Shown here: positions 11,683 through 24,900 of the stretch, in pieces
Numbering within the stretch: the stretch's first letter is position 1
Layout of the letters: every line of letters starts with the position of its first letter
Assembly (NCBI RefSeq): GCF_933775445.1
Contig: NC_065876.1
Span: 27,776,001 to 27,840,000, forward strand
DNA: 64,000 bases
DNA from: Argentina anserina
Lineage: Eukaryota; Streptophyta; Magnoliopsida; Rosales; Rosaceae
Direction: 5' to 3'
Notes under the pieces: generated by a model
Seen by the model: only the letters and a program-made list of their open reading frames with translations
Databases searched by the model: none
Told to the model about the DNA's origin: nothing
Made by a program: the position numbers and the translations under genes

Positions 11683-13191
11683 ATGTATATATATATCAAA
11701 AGATTATGAGAACAAATAAATAAATTAGGTGTGAAACAAACCCAAAAAATAATCAAACACGACTTTGAATATAATTTGGGTGTTGGGTTGTTGTTATAAC
11801 AACAATCATATATGTATCTATTAATAGTAGTAGTTATTGTTTTGGGTGGGACTTGCTATAGATATTAACCTAATTACCCCATGATATATAGCTTAATTAG
11901 ATGTAACTTTTTCTTTGCCCCCAAAATTTTGGGTGGGACTTGAGTCCCAAGCTAGCATGTATCTAGTTCATGATAGAAAGATTAATTATGATATATTCAA
12001 ATTACGCTAAAATCATTAACATGCAACACTATAGGCTCAAATTTTCGATCATAATGAATACAAAAACCGTGGGCTATTTTGACGTTATTGCATAGAAGAT
12101 TATCCCGTGTTTGACGTTATATTGTGGGCGAGCGATCCGGTGGGCGAGCTACTATTCTTGACGCCAGTGGAGGATAATTCCAACAATAATTCCTTTGTAC
12201 AAATTGCCTACTTAATTTCTAATATAAGAATTCAGTAGTTTGTTGTGCAAATTAATTTCGCCTTTTTCCATAATTTAATCATTGGACACATGCATGCAGA
12301 TCTATGAAGAGAATTTTGTTGCTGGGTAATAATTTTGCATCCATTTCAGAGTCTTAGATTTTGTGTTTATCTTTTATGAGCTTAAAACGTCCTTAGTTTG
12401 TGTATTAACCTTTATAAAAATTAAACTTAATTAAAAGATTAGTTAAATGTCTGATATGAGATGGTGCTTGCATGTATTAATACATTAAGACATTTTGTGT
12501 GTGATTGATTCAAATTTTTTTCCCCCACTCATTTTTGTTTCTCCCTCCGCCACTGGCTTTACACATTTATCTTTACTCCATAAAAGGGAATAGCTAATGG
12601 TCAGGGCTCATAAGAAATATCTACCCCACTCATTTTCAGAGTTGCTATGTCACATCTGAAGTATATCATATATCATCCTTAGTTTGTTAAAAGCTATTTT
12701 TTTGTGATGGAAATGAAATGGATCACATATTTTTCAACCAAGTCTTTTGTATATATGTTGGAGGCCGGCAGCAAATTGATAATGGCAGTTAATTTCTTTC
12801 GCATGGTAAGTAAAATTAATATATGAGTGGGGGCACAAATGATTTAAACATAAAGATAATCAAAAACTCAGTGGAGGCAAGGGCCCTCACTGGTCCTATA
12901 CTGCCTCTGCCAATGGGCGGCCTCTAACAATGACAATATACGGGGGTACCACTATATGTGTTATGTAGCTCTGCCCTGACCAAGACTACGTACTTTATTT
13001 TATTTTATTTTTAAAAAAGTTAAGAAAATGAAAAACTACACCACAAATCCCCAACAAAGCAGACTGCATACGAACTTGTATCAACCATATATTTGTTGCC
13101 GAATCTCATCTCTAACTGCAGATATATTTCTCGATCGAAGTCCACATAATTAGGTCAAAATTATAATTAATTGGCAAATTGGCGCGGATAC
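11683..13191. other. Intergenic, with a possible hAT-like relic
   Basis: No gene is seen. Between 12165 (CAGTGGAGGA) and 12555 (TCCGCCACTG) there are inverted ends similar to those of the hAT MITE at 23304. The 8-bp flanks do not match, so it is not called as an element. Confidence 0.35.
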
Positions 13192-13772
13192 TGTTATACG
13201 AGGACAAGTGTAGCACATGGATCACCAATATACCGATATTGTCCAAACTTAGTTACTTTTAAGGTGTTGAGGTTTAATTTCAAAAAGCCTCGGTATAATT
13301 AGGTATTACCCACCTACTTATAAGTTATATTTTAGTTGTATTTTATTGTCACTATTCCGATGTAGGATCTCTCCTCCTCAACACTCTTCCTCACGTGCAA
13401 GCTAGTTTTTAGGTCTACACGTGTAATTTGTTTGCATCAATTCCCAACATCGAAATTAGTATTATGTGTTGTGATGATCTGCTCCAATTTCCATTTCGGA
13501 AATTGGCACTACAGTCCAATGCCCACTGCGGCACTTGGGGTATGAAATCTGATGAACCCAAATTCAGGCCCATTATCCGCTTTGATACCATGTTACATAG
13601 GGACAAACGTGACCCGTGAATCACCAATATATCGATACTATCCAAATTTAGCCACTTTTAAGGTGTTGGATTTTCATCTAAAAAAATATCGGTACAATTG
13701 CGTATTATTCACCGACTTATAAGTTATATTTTATTTTTTACTATTTAGATGTGGAATATTTTATCTTCAACA
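13192..13772 (-). mobile_element. TRIM (miniature LTR retrotransposon), minus orientation
   Basis: Direct repeats 13192-13383 and 13591-13772 begin TGTTA and end TCAACA. On the minus strand the sequence next to the right LTR reads TGGTATCAAAGC (from 13579-13590), an initiator-Met PBS. Next to the left LTR it reads CACGTGAGGAAGAG, a polypurine tract. Flanks GATAC (13187-13191) and AATAC (13773-13777) are a 4/5 target duplication. The interior is about 207 bp and non-coding. It is not the same family as the TRIM at 8969. Confidence 0.82.
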
Positions 13773-13954
13773 AATACAATAACTTGTTTGAAATTCTAAA
13801 CATTTAACACTTCATATCAATTATACTGTGAGGCCGAAGTTGTGAGACTATCAAATTCTCTTTTGATAATATAAGCCATAATTATGCGTAGGAAGAATTT
13901 CACCGACAAAAGTTAATGAAGTATGTATACAAATTAAAATTAAAAGTATAGTTA

Positions 13955-14273
13955 ATGAGAGATTTTAAATACACACCTAAAATCTCTTAATACACACTCA
14001 TACTTAATACACCACATATTTCAATTCTCATTCCAATATTTTTACTAACTACACCACATAAAAAAATCTAAATTACCCTTGAATTAAACAATCATAAAAT
14101 ACGTCATTATTTGGATATATAAGGCTACTTTTTACAGTTATTAGTATATTAATATATATATTAACATCGTATAGATGTTCATATCGATTCTTGTTTGTTC
14201 TTACGAATCATTATAGATTGTAATTGTTTTTTTTCAAATTCTTTAACCATAAAAATGATAAACAACATGAAGA

Positions 14274-14304
<31 letters not shown>

Positions 14305-14723
14305 AGAGACAAGGATGAATTGATTGTTTGAAGAAGATGAACATTTTTCTGTTAAGAATGTATGAAGATGAAATTTAATGAATGATGAAAAATCATAATT
14401 CTTTTTCATGAATTATCTTGTTTGGACTCTAAAAATAGAAATGATCTTTTTCGGTGAAAATTAAGGAACGAATTGATTGTTTGAATCTCCCACTTAATTT
14501 TTTATCAAAATATATACTAATTTAAATTTCCCTGTAAATTTTCTTATTTTAATTGTTTCTAAAAATAAATTCTTAGTTTTGATAATTTAATTTGTTTTTA
14601 ATTTTATGAATTATTATATGTACTTATTTTGGTCATTTAACATACATGTAAAATGTTATTTGAATTATTAAATAATAGAAGTGTGTATCAAGAGTTTATG
14701 AGTGTGTATTTAAAACTTCTCAT
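13955..14723. mobile_element. Non-autonomous TIR DNA transposon
   Basis: The left end (ATGAGAGATTTTAAATACAC...) and inverted right end (ATGAGAAGTTTTAAATACAC...) match over about 45 bp, continuing with CTCTTAATACACACT. The interior is AT-rich with a (TA)n run at about 14277-14304 and no transposase. A related element lies at 35002-35633. I could not define a clear target duplication, so the superfamily is not assigned. Confidence 0.65.
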
Positions 14724-15128
14724 ATTTAATACATGTCTTAGATGCATGTTAATTTTCTTGTATATATGATTCCCAAAAATAAGTGCATGTGAATTGTCTT
14801 CATATCATTGTTCGTTTCCTTGTCCGGTTTTTGTACTTATATATTCCACTATGTTGATCTTCCAAGAAAGAGAGACCAAAAACCAAAGAAAATTGAAAAG
14901 GACGGAAGGGTAATAAGTTAAAAGGTGGTATAAATTGCCACATGCAAGTGTCTTCCACTGACATCTGCATGGACTTATTAGTAACACATTTGATGAATCA
15001 GTAAAATCTTTGGTCAGTTTTGGCTACGTACCCACCTTGAACGCGGAAGGTTTCGGCACTACGTACTAAAATATAGAGCCAACCTTATTTTCTCCATGTG
15101 GAGATTGAGCAACCCTTATTCTTTTGGC

Positions 15129-15136
15129 TATAAATA
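15129..15136 (+). promoter_or_regulatory. TATA box of dioxygenase gene 2
   Basis: TATAAATA lies 104 bp before the ATG within a core shared with the paralogous promoter at 7067. Further upstream the two promoters look unrelated, so their regulation may differ. Confidence 0.78.
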
Positions 15137-15232
15137 GCAACCCCGACATTCATCTGACCTACACAACCAAGCTTGATCCCTTCTTTCTTACATTTCTATT
15201 CTCTTTGATTTTAAAACTTCCACTCTTCCCAA

Positions 15233-16420
15233 ATGGCACCTACAACAGCCAACGTTGCCGATGAAGCCAAAGTAGCAAGCATCAAGACACTAACCGGCTC
15301 CGAACTGAACTCTGTACCGTCGGAGTACACCTACGTCAAGAACCCCAACGACCAAGGTGATGCAAGCGCCCCAGAACACTCTATTCCCACCATTGATTTT
15401 GCTCAACTCACCTCCAGCTCCCCCGAACTCCGGTCCAAAGCCATTGAAGAGATTGGCAGAGCTTGCCAGGAATGGGGCTTTTTTCAGGTATACATATATA
15501 CATAGAAATGCCGAACCACTAAAGCAAGTACTAATATATGAGAATCAATCTGTACCAAACCAATTGAAGATAGGTAATAAAGGTTTTTGATTGTTGTTAA
15601 TTATTAGGTTGTCAACCATGGTGTACCTGAGAGCCTGATGAAATCAATGATCGATGCGTGCCACAAATTTTTTGAACTTCCTGAGGAGGAGAAGAAGGAG
15701 TTCCAATCAAGGAAGCTGTTGGAACCAATCAAGTGCGGGACAAGCTTTAACGTTGCCATCGACAAAGTTCGTCTGTGGAGGGATTACCTCAAGGTCATAG
15801 CACATCCCGACTTCCACTCACTCCACAAACCCGCCGAGTACAGCGACGTTTCAATGGAGTTCAGCAAACAAACTCGACAAGTTGCTACCGAATTGTTGAG
15901 TGGAATATCAGAGAGCCTAGGGTTGGAGTCCGAGTACATAGCCAAAGCTATGAACTGGGACCGCGGCCTACAAATCCTCGCCGCTAACTATTATCCGGCG
16001 TGTCCACAGCCCGATCTAGCCATCGGAATCCCCCCTCACACCGATCACGGACTCGTAACTCTCCTTATTCAGAATGACATGGGTGGCCTTGAGGTTCAGC
16101 ATAATGGCCAATGGGTCCTTGTTGATTGTGCTCCGGGTTCTTTTGTCGTTAACATTGGTGACCAAATGCAGATCTTGACTAACGATAAGTACAAGAGCGT
16201 ATGGCATCGGGCTGTTGTGAACAACAGAGCTACAAGGATCTCCATAGCTGTGCCACATGGACCTGCACTTGACACTGCTGCTCTGCCAATCCCGGAGATT
16301 TTGGGTGGCGAAGCACCAAAATACATCGGAATGTCCTATGAAGCGTTCATGGAACTTCAGGCAAGCCCCGCGGCTTACATGATGCCTTGTTTAGATCACC
16401 TGCGAGTCAAGGCCGAGTGA
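15233..16420 (+). CDS. 2-oxoglutarate/Fe(II)-dependent dioxygenase, DOXC class, intron-containing paralog
   Basis: Exon 1 is 15233-15487 (85 codons, ending WGFFQ). The intron is 15488-15607 (GTATAC...TTATTAG, phase 0) and exon 2 is 15608-16420, giving 355 aa. Iron ligands are H229-x-D231 and H285; the 2-oxoglutarate pair is R295-x-S297. The intron sits exactly at the position conserved across F3H/ANS/H6H-type genes. Over the last 260 residues it differs from the copy at 7180 at only six positions. The first 85 residues are clearly more diverged and include a 2-residue indel. Role is as for the first copy: hydroxylation or desaturation of an unknown small molecule. It is convergent with the sulfate transporter ending at 18693. 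Confidence 0.93.
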
Positions 16421-18692
16421 ACATGCAAGTCTTTGGTGACTACATGACTTGTTATATATATATGCTTTCTCATTATATTTATCTTTTTTATTTCTATGAA
16501 TAGTACGTATTTCAATAGACAATTGTGAATGTGCTCATGTATCATGTCTGAGCGAGAGATTTCAATAGTTGTATCATGTAGCACGAGTTCCGAATTAATT
16601 ATACTTATATCTTTCATGTTGTTTTTTCCCACCCTAAACCCTAAACAAAAAGACACATTCATCAAATGTTGTATTGATATCAATAATACATGCTCATAAC
16701 AAGCCGGCATATCTCTCCCTATCAGAATACTGGAAGTAAGGTTAGTAAGCTAGCTACATACAACTGACATCCAACTTTTAAGACAGTTTCAGTACTATCC
16801 CCATCTAAAATTTGGATACTCCCAAACACAAGCTAATTTAGCTAGGGGTTTTCTTCTTCTTATTCTTCACAAGGATTCTAGAGAAAGCTATGCATGAACT
16901 GAAGGATAACTACGCTTCGGCTATTATAATTACATATGATGTGAAAACATGAAAATAGAAAAATACGTCAACATATGGAGAAAATGAGACGAGCGGTTCA
17001 TGTAGCCTTTGCAACTACCTGCAAATCAAGCCCTGATATTGCCTCTGGGAAATGGAGAATGCATGCATGGTATCTGCTAAACAAAGACAGTGTTGAGATA
17101 TGAATCTCATATATTGGAAATATGAGAACTTGAGTTTTTGGAAATATGGGGCGGGTGCTAGGCGGTTTGGGCTTTCCGGGCAGATGGAGCTATCTTCCCT
17201 CGCAATTTACAGTCACTTCAAAAGCGCTTTATTTTGCATAATAGTGAACCTCTGTTTTCTCCACTCTTAATCATATGAGAGTGAAAGAGCTTTCATGTAT
17301 ATCTAATTATATATAAACACATTGGGTACGCATTAGCGTTTTAAAACACTGATATATATACACAGTTATACAGCTTGAACTGTTGGACAATACGTATATA
17401 TCTCTCTGAATAACACTGTCAGCATTCAGATTCTAATCTGCAAAGGATTCTGATACTTTTAGACCACCATCTTATCTTTCTGATTATTCATGATACAAAG
17501 TAATATCTCCTACTTTCTGGTACTGGGTTTGGATGAGGATCCCACTTCAACCTGCCCTCTTTTTAAAATGGCCCTCATGCATTTAGTCCTCACTCCCCCA
17601 CCCCATCAATTCACCACTGAAGCTGGACTTGTTCCTCTTCCTTATTCATCCATTTCTCATTCCAACTTCCAAGTCTCCATTCTCTTTCACCCTCATATTA
17701 GTTATATATATACTCTTCCACTTCTTTCTCACACATTGACAGCCCTTTTCAGATTCATCAAGCTTCAGAGTTTTACCAATTAGGTTCTATAGCTTCTACA
17801 ACTGAGAGGACGACTAGCAGTTTTTTTGCAGCAAACTCTGCAGGTAAGGCATGCAATTTTGTTGAACTCAGAAGCCATCTATTTAACTAGGTACATGCAT
17901 AAGAAGATTTTTTTTCTTCTTTTTAAGAAGATTATACAGTTGGACAAATGAGATATATTTTGTGTTATATATCTAGCTTCAATCTCTCTCATGCTCACAG
18001 TCTCACACTATTCCCATATCAAATGTTTTCTCTGCTCTAGCTTGTATGTAGCTTGTGCTTATTAATTTAATCTTCTACATGTACTATATACATATGCCGG
18101 TATGTTTTACATATACGTGTGTAATGAGACCACTGTGCTTATTGGTTCCTTACTTCCTTTGTTAACGATTTCTTAGTTTCTTAGTCCAGAGATGGTATTA
18201 TACAAAAAACCAGGAAAACATAAAATACCACAAAGGTGTATGCTTTCCAAGTGAAACCACTAAACCGCATTCATCAACTAAAATAACAAAATTCTGCATT
18301 ATGTCATGTACTCAATTCTACAAAACAAGCTATTATGAAGTTGGAGCTACATATATAGAGAAACATGGGAATATGTTGTGAAGTTACAAGTTTTCAGAGT
18401 GGCTCAAGAGTCAAGAGTTACATTATCATCCTGTGCACATATCTGTACTTAAACACACTTACACTAACCATAGTGCCCCATTATGTACCTTTTTATGTCT
18501 TTTTTATATTCTACTTGGACTGGACCAAGGAGGCACTTTCACTAAAGTCCTAAACCACTTTCATAACTGGCTTCCCCACCATCACCGAGTGCTCCTGTTA
18601 TGCAGCTCCCTTTCATTTTCAACTATACTGCATACTTGTTTTGGCAATCCCATTTCTCTCAGTACAACCATCATATCCAATAATTTTCATCC
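16421..18692. other. Intergenic region between convergent genes
   Basis: This holds the 3' flank of the dioxygenase and the presumed 3' UTR of the minus-strand sulfate transporter (just below 18693). Frames at 17490-17783 and 18365-18553 have no recognisable domain. Confidence 0.5.
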
Positions 18693-21600
18693 TCAAGCTT
18701 CTTCCACCAATTTTGGTGAACAGGATGAGACAGCTTCTGCAACCGTGAGAAAAATTCTGTCTTCACCGATCAAGTTTGCAACATGGGATGCATGAAGTTT
18801 ATTGATCACCACTGGACCGGGATTTGCGAGAACAAGCTGCACAAGGAGCTTGCAGGTAAGGAATTTTGATGAAATCCAATATATATATATATATATATTT
18901 ACATTTGTTCATTAGGAGAAGGTGAATTTATAAGATCTCTTTTAATCATGGTGGGAGGTTCTTCCCACTTTCTAGACCATGAAAAGCATAAATTAGATCG
19001 AGTTTTTCTCAAATATGTGCTCCCAGATTGACAGGCTAATTATTCTCCAAAAAAAAAAAAGATTGTCAGGCTAATTAATAAATTAGCACGCGACATATCT
19101 GGAAACTAAGAGGGGCCATTAAGTGAATTTATATACCTGAATGTCTCTCTTTCGGAGACTTCTGTGCAACTCTTCCAGGGCATGAATACCACTGGTGTCA
19201 ATGTCGGTCACGGCTGCAACAAACACACGACAGAAATGAGAGATGTATTTAGATGAGATCTGGAGAAGTGAATCAGTTTTTTTTTTGGTCGGTTAGAGTA
19301 CTGAATCAGTTGGTTATCTTGTTATGAAGTGTTGGTAAAAAAAAAAAATGCTTACGTGACATTTCCACTATCAAAAACTGAATGTTTGGTACATAGGCTG
19401 CTTTTAGCTGTTCTTCCTCATCCGCCAGCCATCTCAGTATCCTGCAAGGAAGTCAAACTTGAGTTCAAACTAAGAAACATATCAGCTTATTTCTAGTTAT
19501 GAGTATGGACTACTAGATATGAACATAATTAGTTACTTAGAAGGTTAACTGTTTCTCATCGTCTTCTGTACATTTGGATTTCCACCTGTAGGATTACCTT
19601 ACGTCTAAATCCTCTCATTTATAATTCGTTCTGACAATTCGGTCAACTATCAATTTAAGATATTAGAGAGCATCTGTACCTCTCTCTAATGTAATTGGAG
19701 TTGGAAAAGTAAATAGCAGAATCCACTCGTACAATCATAACACCCGGAACCTTGGTTGCTTCTGGATACTGTTGGATGTTTCTATACACAGTTGTGCTAG
19801 GAATCTTCCCGAGCAATGCAGTTCGTGGCCTGGTGACTTGTAAGAGGATTTTAGCAAAGGAAATTGAGACCTGGGTGGAAACAGAAGTTAAGTTAGACTA
19901 CTGATCTCTACATGATAATATTGATATATAAGGCAGCAGTTGACAAAGATGATTTATACCGCAATTAAGAGGCCTATCTCAACAGATGCAAAGATCACTC
20001 CAAAGAAGGCCCCCATGCAAGCGACAAAATCAAATTTATCAATCTTCCATATGAGGATTGCTGCTTGAAAGTCGATTAGGTTGATCACAGCAGATATAAT
20101 GATGGCGGCAAGAATGGCATTTGGGGTATACTTGAAAAGAGGAGTAATGAATTGCAAGGTTAGGAAAACAACAATGGACATAATGATGTTAGAGACTGCA
20201 GTTTGGCAACCGGCCATGTAGTTCACTGCTGAGCGAGAGAATGAACCTACAAGTATCAGCATGTATAATTAGTTTAATTCCATACCCCTAATCCGTAAAC
20301 CCTAAGTCACCAGAGAGTTACACCTAACTCTGCCAGTGCTGGGTTGCTAGGTTTTTTATCTTTGCTTATAATCATGCAGTAAGAATTTTCACTCCTCAAA
20401 TTTTATCAAATGGACTTTGATTGTCCACCTTTTGCCAAAAAAGGTCCATGAATACTAATTACAGTCTACAGGAATTGACCCAGATCTGGCAAAGAAAAGT
20501 GCATTTCTAACTACTGTTTTGCATCATTGTTCATGTAGTATGCAAGTTATGTCATTATAATGGCACTTTTCTTCTCACCAGTCGCCACATAGCAGGATGT
20601 GAACGAGCCAATGATATTCATTGTTCCCAACGCAACCATTTCTTTGTTTCCATCTATTTGGTAGTCCTTCATGGCAGCAAAAGTTCTTCCAATTGCTATA
20701 GCTTCCTGATCATTCATAAAAAATAAGAGAGAGAATTTACAAAGGGTTTAGATACATGTAAATAAAATTAATTCTACAGTTGATAGAAGAAATGAGTTGT
20801 AAGATTACTTACTGTTAATGCTATCATGCCAGCCACAACGCCAATCTTAAAACCCTTAGCAACAAAGCCACCAGTGAAAAATATTTGCTTTACAGATGAA
20901 GGATTGATTCCCTTTTCAATATACCTCACCTTTATACATAGACAAACAGTTAGTACTTCTGCTCATAGCTGGTATCACCCCTTGCACTAAAATGGTAGTA
21001 GAAAACAGAAGGAATAGATACTAGGAAAATAAGTGCTTACAATCTGAACTCCTTGCTTGTCTGCACGAGTTATGTACACAAAGAAAGTGGAAAGAACAAC
21101 AGATATTAGTGGCGCAATTGCTGGAACCCAGAAGAATTTCTTATTCTTCTTACCCTGTTCCCAAATCATGTTAATGTCAGACAGTTAACAACAAGCTTGT
21201 ATCATAGTTGGGAAGTGATGGTAAGGTTCTGGGGATTCTTACAATATATTTTGCAACTATCAAAAATGTTAAAAATGACGCTCCTATGACTATTGTCTGC
21301 CAGTTCCACTGCAAATTTATGAATCACGCAAATCAGTATACTGATATTGCAGGTTTAAGACCCATATATGGATCAGCGAGACACAAGTAGAGAAAAAGCA
21401 CAAGGATAAATGAGTTGGAGAGGTAGATATAACTTACTCCATGATGAGCAGAGCTAAACACTGAGTCCATTACAGAGATTATATCAGTTTTCTTTGTGAA
21501 ATTTTTTATTCCAAGAAAACCCTTGAGCTGTTGGAGGGCAATTGTGATGGCAGCTCCACCCATAAAACCAACAATGGCAGCATGAGATAGGAAATCAATC

Positions 21601-22505
21601 AAGAAACCCATCCTGATGGTAAAGAAAAAAACAAGGTATTTCACTATTATTACATAGAACCGAATGATAAAATAAGCACAGTTAGAATAAGTCTTACAGT
21701 TCGACCTTAGAAGTTAGAACTATTTAGACAAGAAATGCATTACCTCAAAATTCCAAGGGTGGCTTGGGTTATCCCCGCAAAAAAGGTAGCTGTGAACGCC
21801 AGCTGCAAGTAATCTTCTGGCTTAGCAGTAGGGTCAATCTCACTCTGCAGCAGAGTACCCAACAAGAGGGACACCACTGCCACGGGTCCGATGGCAATAT
21901 CTCTTGAGCTGCCCATGACAGCATAGATTAGAGGTGGAACAAAGCTGGAGTCTGAAAAGGTTTAGGACAACAAAAGAGAAGTCTCAATCTAACTAAAACT
22001 TCCAACAAAAGCAGTCATAACCAATGAATGTACCGTTGAGTAGCATAGATACTTACAGAGTCCATATTGAGGAGCCAAATTTGCAAGCTTTGCGTATCCA
22101 ATATCCTGATTTTGCAGTTTAGAAAATCATTACAAGCTATCAAACACAAAAAAAATTCTATACAATTATTTGACTTTGCTGGTAAGCTACCTGAGGAATG
22201 CAGAGACTAGCAATAGTCAGTCCAGCAATTAAGTCCCCCCTAAAATTCGATAGGGTGTATTTTCTCCCCCATTCAAGTATGGGGAAAATGGCTTGCATGC
22301 CAAGGATGAGCTTTCGTGACTTTGGTTGATGCTTGAAGGACCGTAGAGGATCGTCCGAAAAAAATGTTTCCTTCACAGTGTTCATGAATTCCTTGAAGAG
22401 CTTTTGCTTTGGGGGAACTCCCACTTTGTGAATATATGTTCCGCCCTGTGAATCATCCATCTCTTGATAATCAAGGTCCTCATTGCTTGAATGAACCGAA
22501 GCCAT
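18693..22505 (-). CDS. SULTR1-like: Sulfate transporter, SULTR1 (high-affinity) type
   Basis: Thirteen exons in transcript order: 22191-22505, 22057-22105, 21744-21951, 21438-21612, 21243-21308, 21041-21154, 20813-20929, 20579-20705, 19960-20246, 19680-19870, 19356-19441, 19137-19213, 18693-18836. All junctions are GT-AG and in phase, giving 651 aa, the usual SULTR length. The N-terminal cytosolic part (1-90) has KVGVPPKQ and [11 protein letters not shown]. The transmembrane core has [46 protein letters not shown] and [18 protein letters not shown]. The C-terminal STAS domain has D584-T-S-G. The product is a plasma-membrane proton/sulfate symporter; SULTR1 members mediate high-affinity root uptake. 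SULTR1 rather than SULTR3 follows from [12 protein letters not shown] and [17 protein letters not shown] acceptor at 22524-22525, 18 bases before the ATG, suggests a 5' UTR intron. Confidence 0.93.
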
Positions 22506-24900
22506 GTATGGTATTCAGTTCACCTGTAATGAATGAAAAAAAAACAACAGAAATCAACAACAATTGCCAGAACTAAATGATTCCCATCATGAATAGACTG
22601 AAAATGCAGAAGTTAGCCACTATAAGTAGGCTATAGTTTTGCACAAATGTTCCAGACCATGTAGGCTCAAAGTTTATAATGTGCACTGATCAACTAGTCA
22701 ATGGAAATATTGGTCTCAGTAAACATGCATTCAATTCAAATAAGAGACCATGATACGAATTTTCAGCCAAAGGTGATAGTCGTAGAGACTAAATCTAACC
22801 CAGTGAAAGGAATGGATGCTAGACAAGGTCTGCGCCAATAATTCTTTGAGGCTTATGTGAATGCTAAAGGAAAATAGGAAGTTCTTCCTTATATAAGCAC
22901 TTCAAAGGGGCTTCTAGTCAAATTTTTCGAGCTGGAAGACAGAAGCACATAAAAGCATAGTTATTAAGGAGTGAATCTAGATATATTACATGTCATGTAC
23001 ATGATTAATAAAAAATCAAGCAGAAATTTCAGTCGCAAACCAGCCAACCCTTGAATTGATTATTCAATCTCAGTTGGTTGATGTAAGACTGCTCATCATC
23101 TCTTCCAAAATTATGGTACTTAAGTGTATAATATGTCGTGAAAGATGGTGTTGACTTCTAAGGCCGATGCTAGCAACCAAAATACCAGAAGAATTTACAT
23201 ATTTATAACATATCCATTTCTGCAACTTTTAACGTCTCATATATTTATTTAATAGCCCAACTTTCCCACCTTAAGAAGTCCTTCTGACCAGATACCAGTG
23301 AAGCAGTGGCGGACTTACATAGAAGCAAGCCCAGTTCCAGCCCGTTAGGTTTCAAAAGCCCACATTAGAAAAACAAAATAGCCCGGTAACTAGAAAGAGC
23401 AGACCCAGTGAGGCAGTAACCCACTTACCTAAAGAAAAAAATAAATCTGCTCACCTAAGTTTTAAACCTTGGATCCGCCACTGCAGTAAAGTCTAGCTTG
23501 AAGTAGAAGTTTTGATATATAATTGGTGTCCCAAATGAGAGGTACAAAAAACATTTGAGTCATGGAATAAACTTTTTAATTAGGGTCCATATTTGACAAA
23601 AACCTCTATTATTCGCAAGCAACAAAACTTGCTCTTCACCAAATGCTAAGAAGTATTTTGAGGACCACAATCAGATTTGACTGACCAAAGACAAAATGAA
23701 CCAGAATGAGGGCGTAGGAAATACAGGATATGAAATTTTCATTACAGAAGAGACCAATATAAGCAACACATTGTTCCCACCCCAGATTTTGAAATTTCAC
23801 ATTGTTGATTGATGCTGAAATAGCAGCATCGAAGGCTTTAGCTTTAGAATACTACTGTCACACGAAAAATATGCTATTCCTAAAAAAGGATGAAAATCAC
23901 ACTTTCCATCTAAATCTGCATAAATGTTCAAGAATCAATTATGTCCCCTCGGAATACCTTAAAAGCCAACTCGATCCATCCAAATTGCAATGCATGATCC
24001 TCACACTATTTCATTTTATCATTATAGTCACCCCTAGACCCTAGTATAGAACTCCACATTCACTTGTAGCCAGTTCAGTGTATCAGGCAAAAGAATAAAA
24101 CCAGGAATGATGTTGATATGCACAACCAAAGACCAGGACATTAGTCTTAAGTTTTTTCTAGTAATGTGTCACTTCCAAATTGCAATAACATGTATTAGTT
24201 TAGCTAGGGAAAGAGAGAAGAGAATAAAGTCTAAAACAGAGTCATGTACAGCTCTCACCTCCCTACATATGCTTCTCATGAAAGCCACTGATAGTGGGAG
24301 GTACAAATTACACACATCTGAACCAAAAATCTTCTCCTTTTGAATATCTCCACTCAGACTCAAAGCTCCTGTACCAGAAGGCAAAAAGAAACAAATATGT
24401 AACAGAGAAAGAGCACGAATACCTATCTTATTCTTATACACAAAAAAGCATAACCCATCAATTGTTTTTCACCTTCTCTTCCTTCCCACACTCGATGGTC
24501 CTCAATATCTCATGCCTCAGAAAAGAAGAAGAAAATTCGAAATTTTAATCAACAAAAAGGGGAAACCCAATTTATATATGTAAAGGTGCAATCTTTGAAG
24601 GAATAGAGGAACGAAGAAGAAGCCCAGATCGCGTCCAGGTTCAGTGGACCCTAAAATGCTTCTAAATACAAAGATTCACAACAGAGAAGAAGTCCCCCAG
24701 GAAAAGGGAACAGAAAAAAACCGCAACAAAATAGGAAACCATATTTGGTTAGAACTCATAAATGTCACCCACCTTTGACAGATAGAAGAGTCTCAAAACG
24801 ATTCGGGTAGTAACAAGAAAACCAAAATCAGATTGGTTTTGTCTCAGTGAATCATTATTCATCAGTATAATGTATTGGTCGACGACGACGACGACGAGTA
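22506..24900. other. 5' UTR/promoter region of the SULTR1-type gene
   Basis: On the minus strand a ...CATTACAG|GTGAAC acceptor just before the ATG implies a 5' UTR intron. The first UTR exon is not resolved; a TATA-like CATATATAAAT reads on the minus strand at about 24573-24583 and could mark the start site. A hAT MITE (23304-23483) lies in the presumed intron or promoter. A short GAC-triplet run is at about 24880-24898. Confidence 0.4.
23304..23483. mobile_element. hAT-type MITE, 180 bp
   Basis: The left end CAGTGGCGGAC and right end GATCCGCCACTG are inverted repeats. The 8-bp flanks CAGTGAAG (23296-23303) and CAGTAAAG (23484-23491) match at 7 of 8 positions, the target-duplication length of hAT elements. 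It is non-coding and sits upstream of the SULTR1-type gene. Confidence 0.82.

Noticed and set aside
12165..12555. Second hAT MITE with CAGTGG ends
   Set aside because: The 8-bp flanks do not match and the arms diverge quickly.
16631..16646. Telomere-type CCCTAAA repeats
   Set aside because: Only two units; probably chance or a common promoter/3' motif.
18433..18795. 120-aa plus-strand frame
   Set aside because: Its 3' part is antisense to the last exon of the SULTR1-type gene and the rest lacks any domain.
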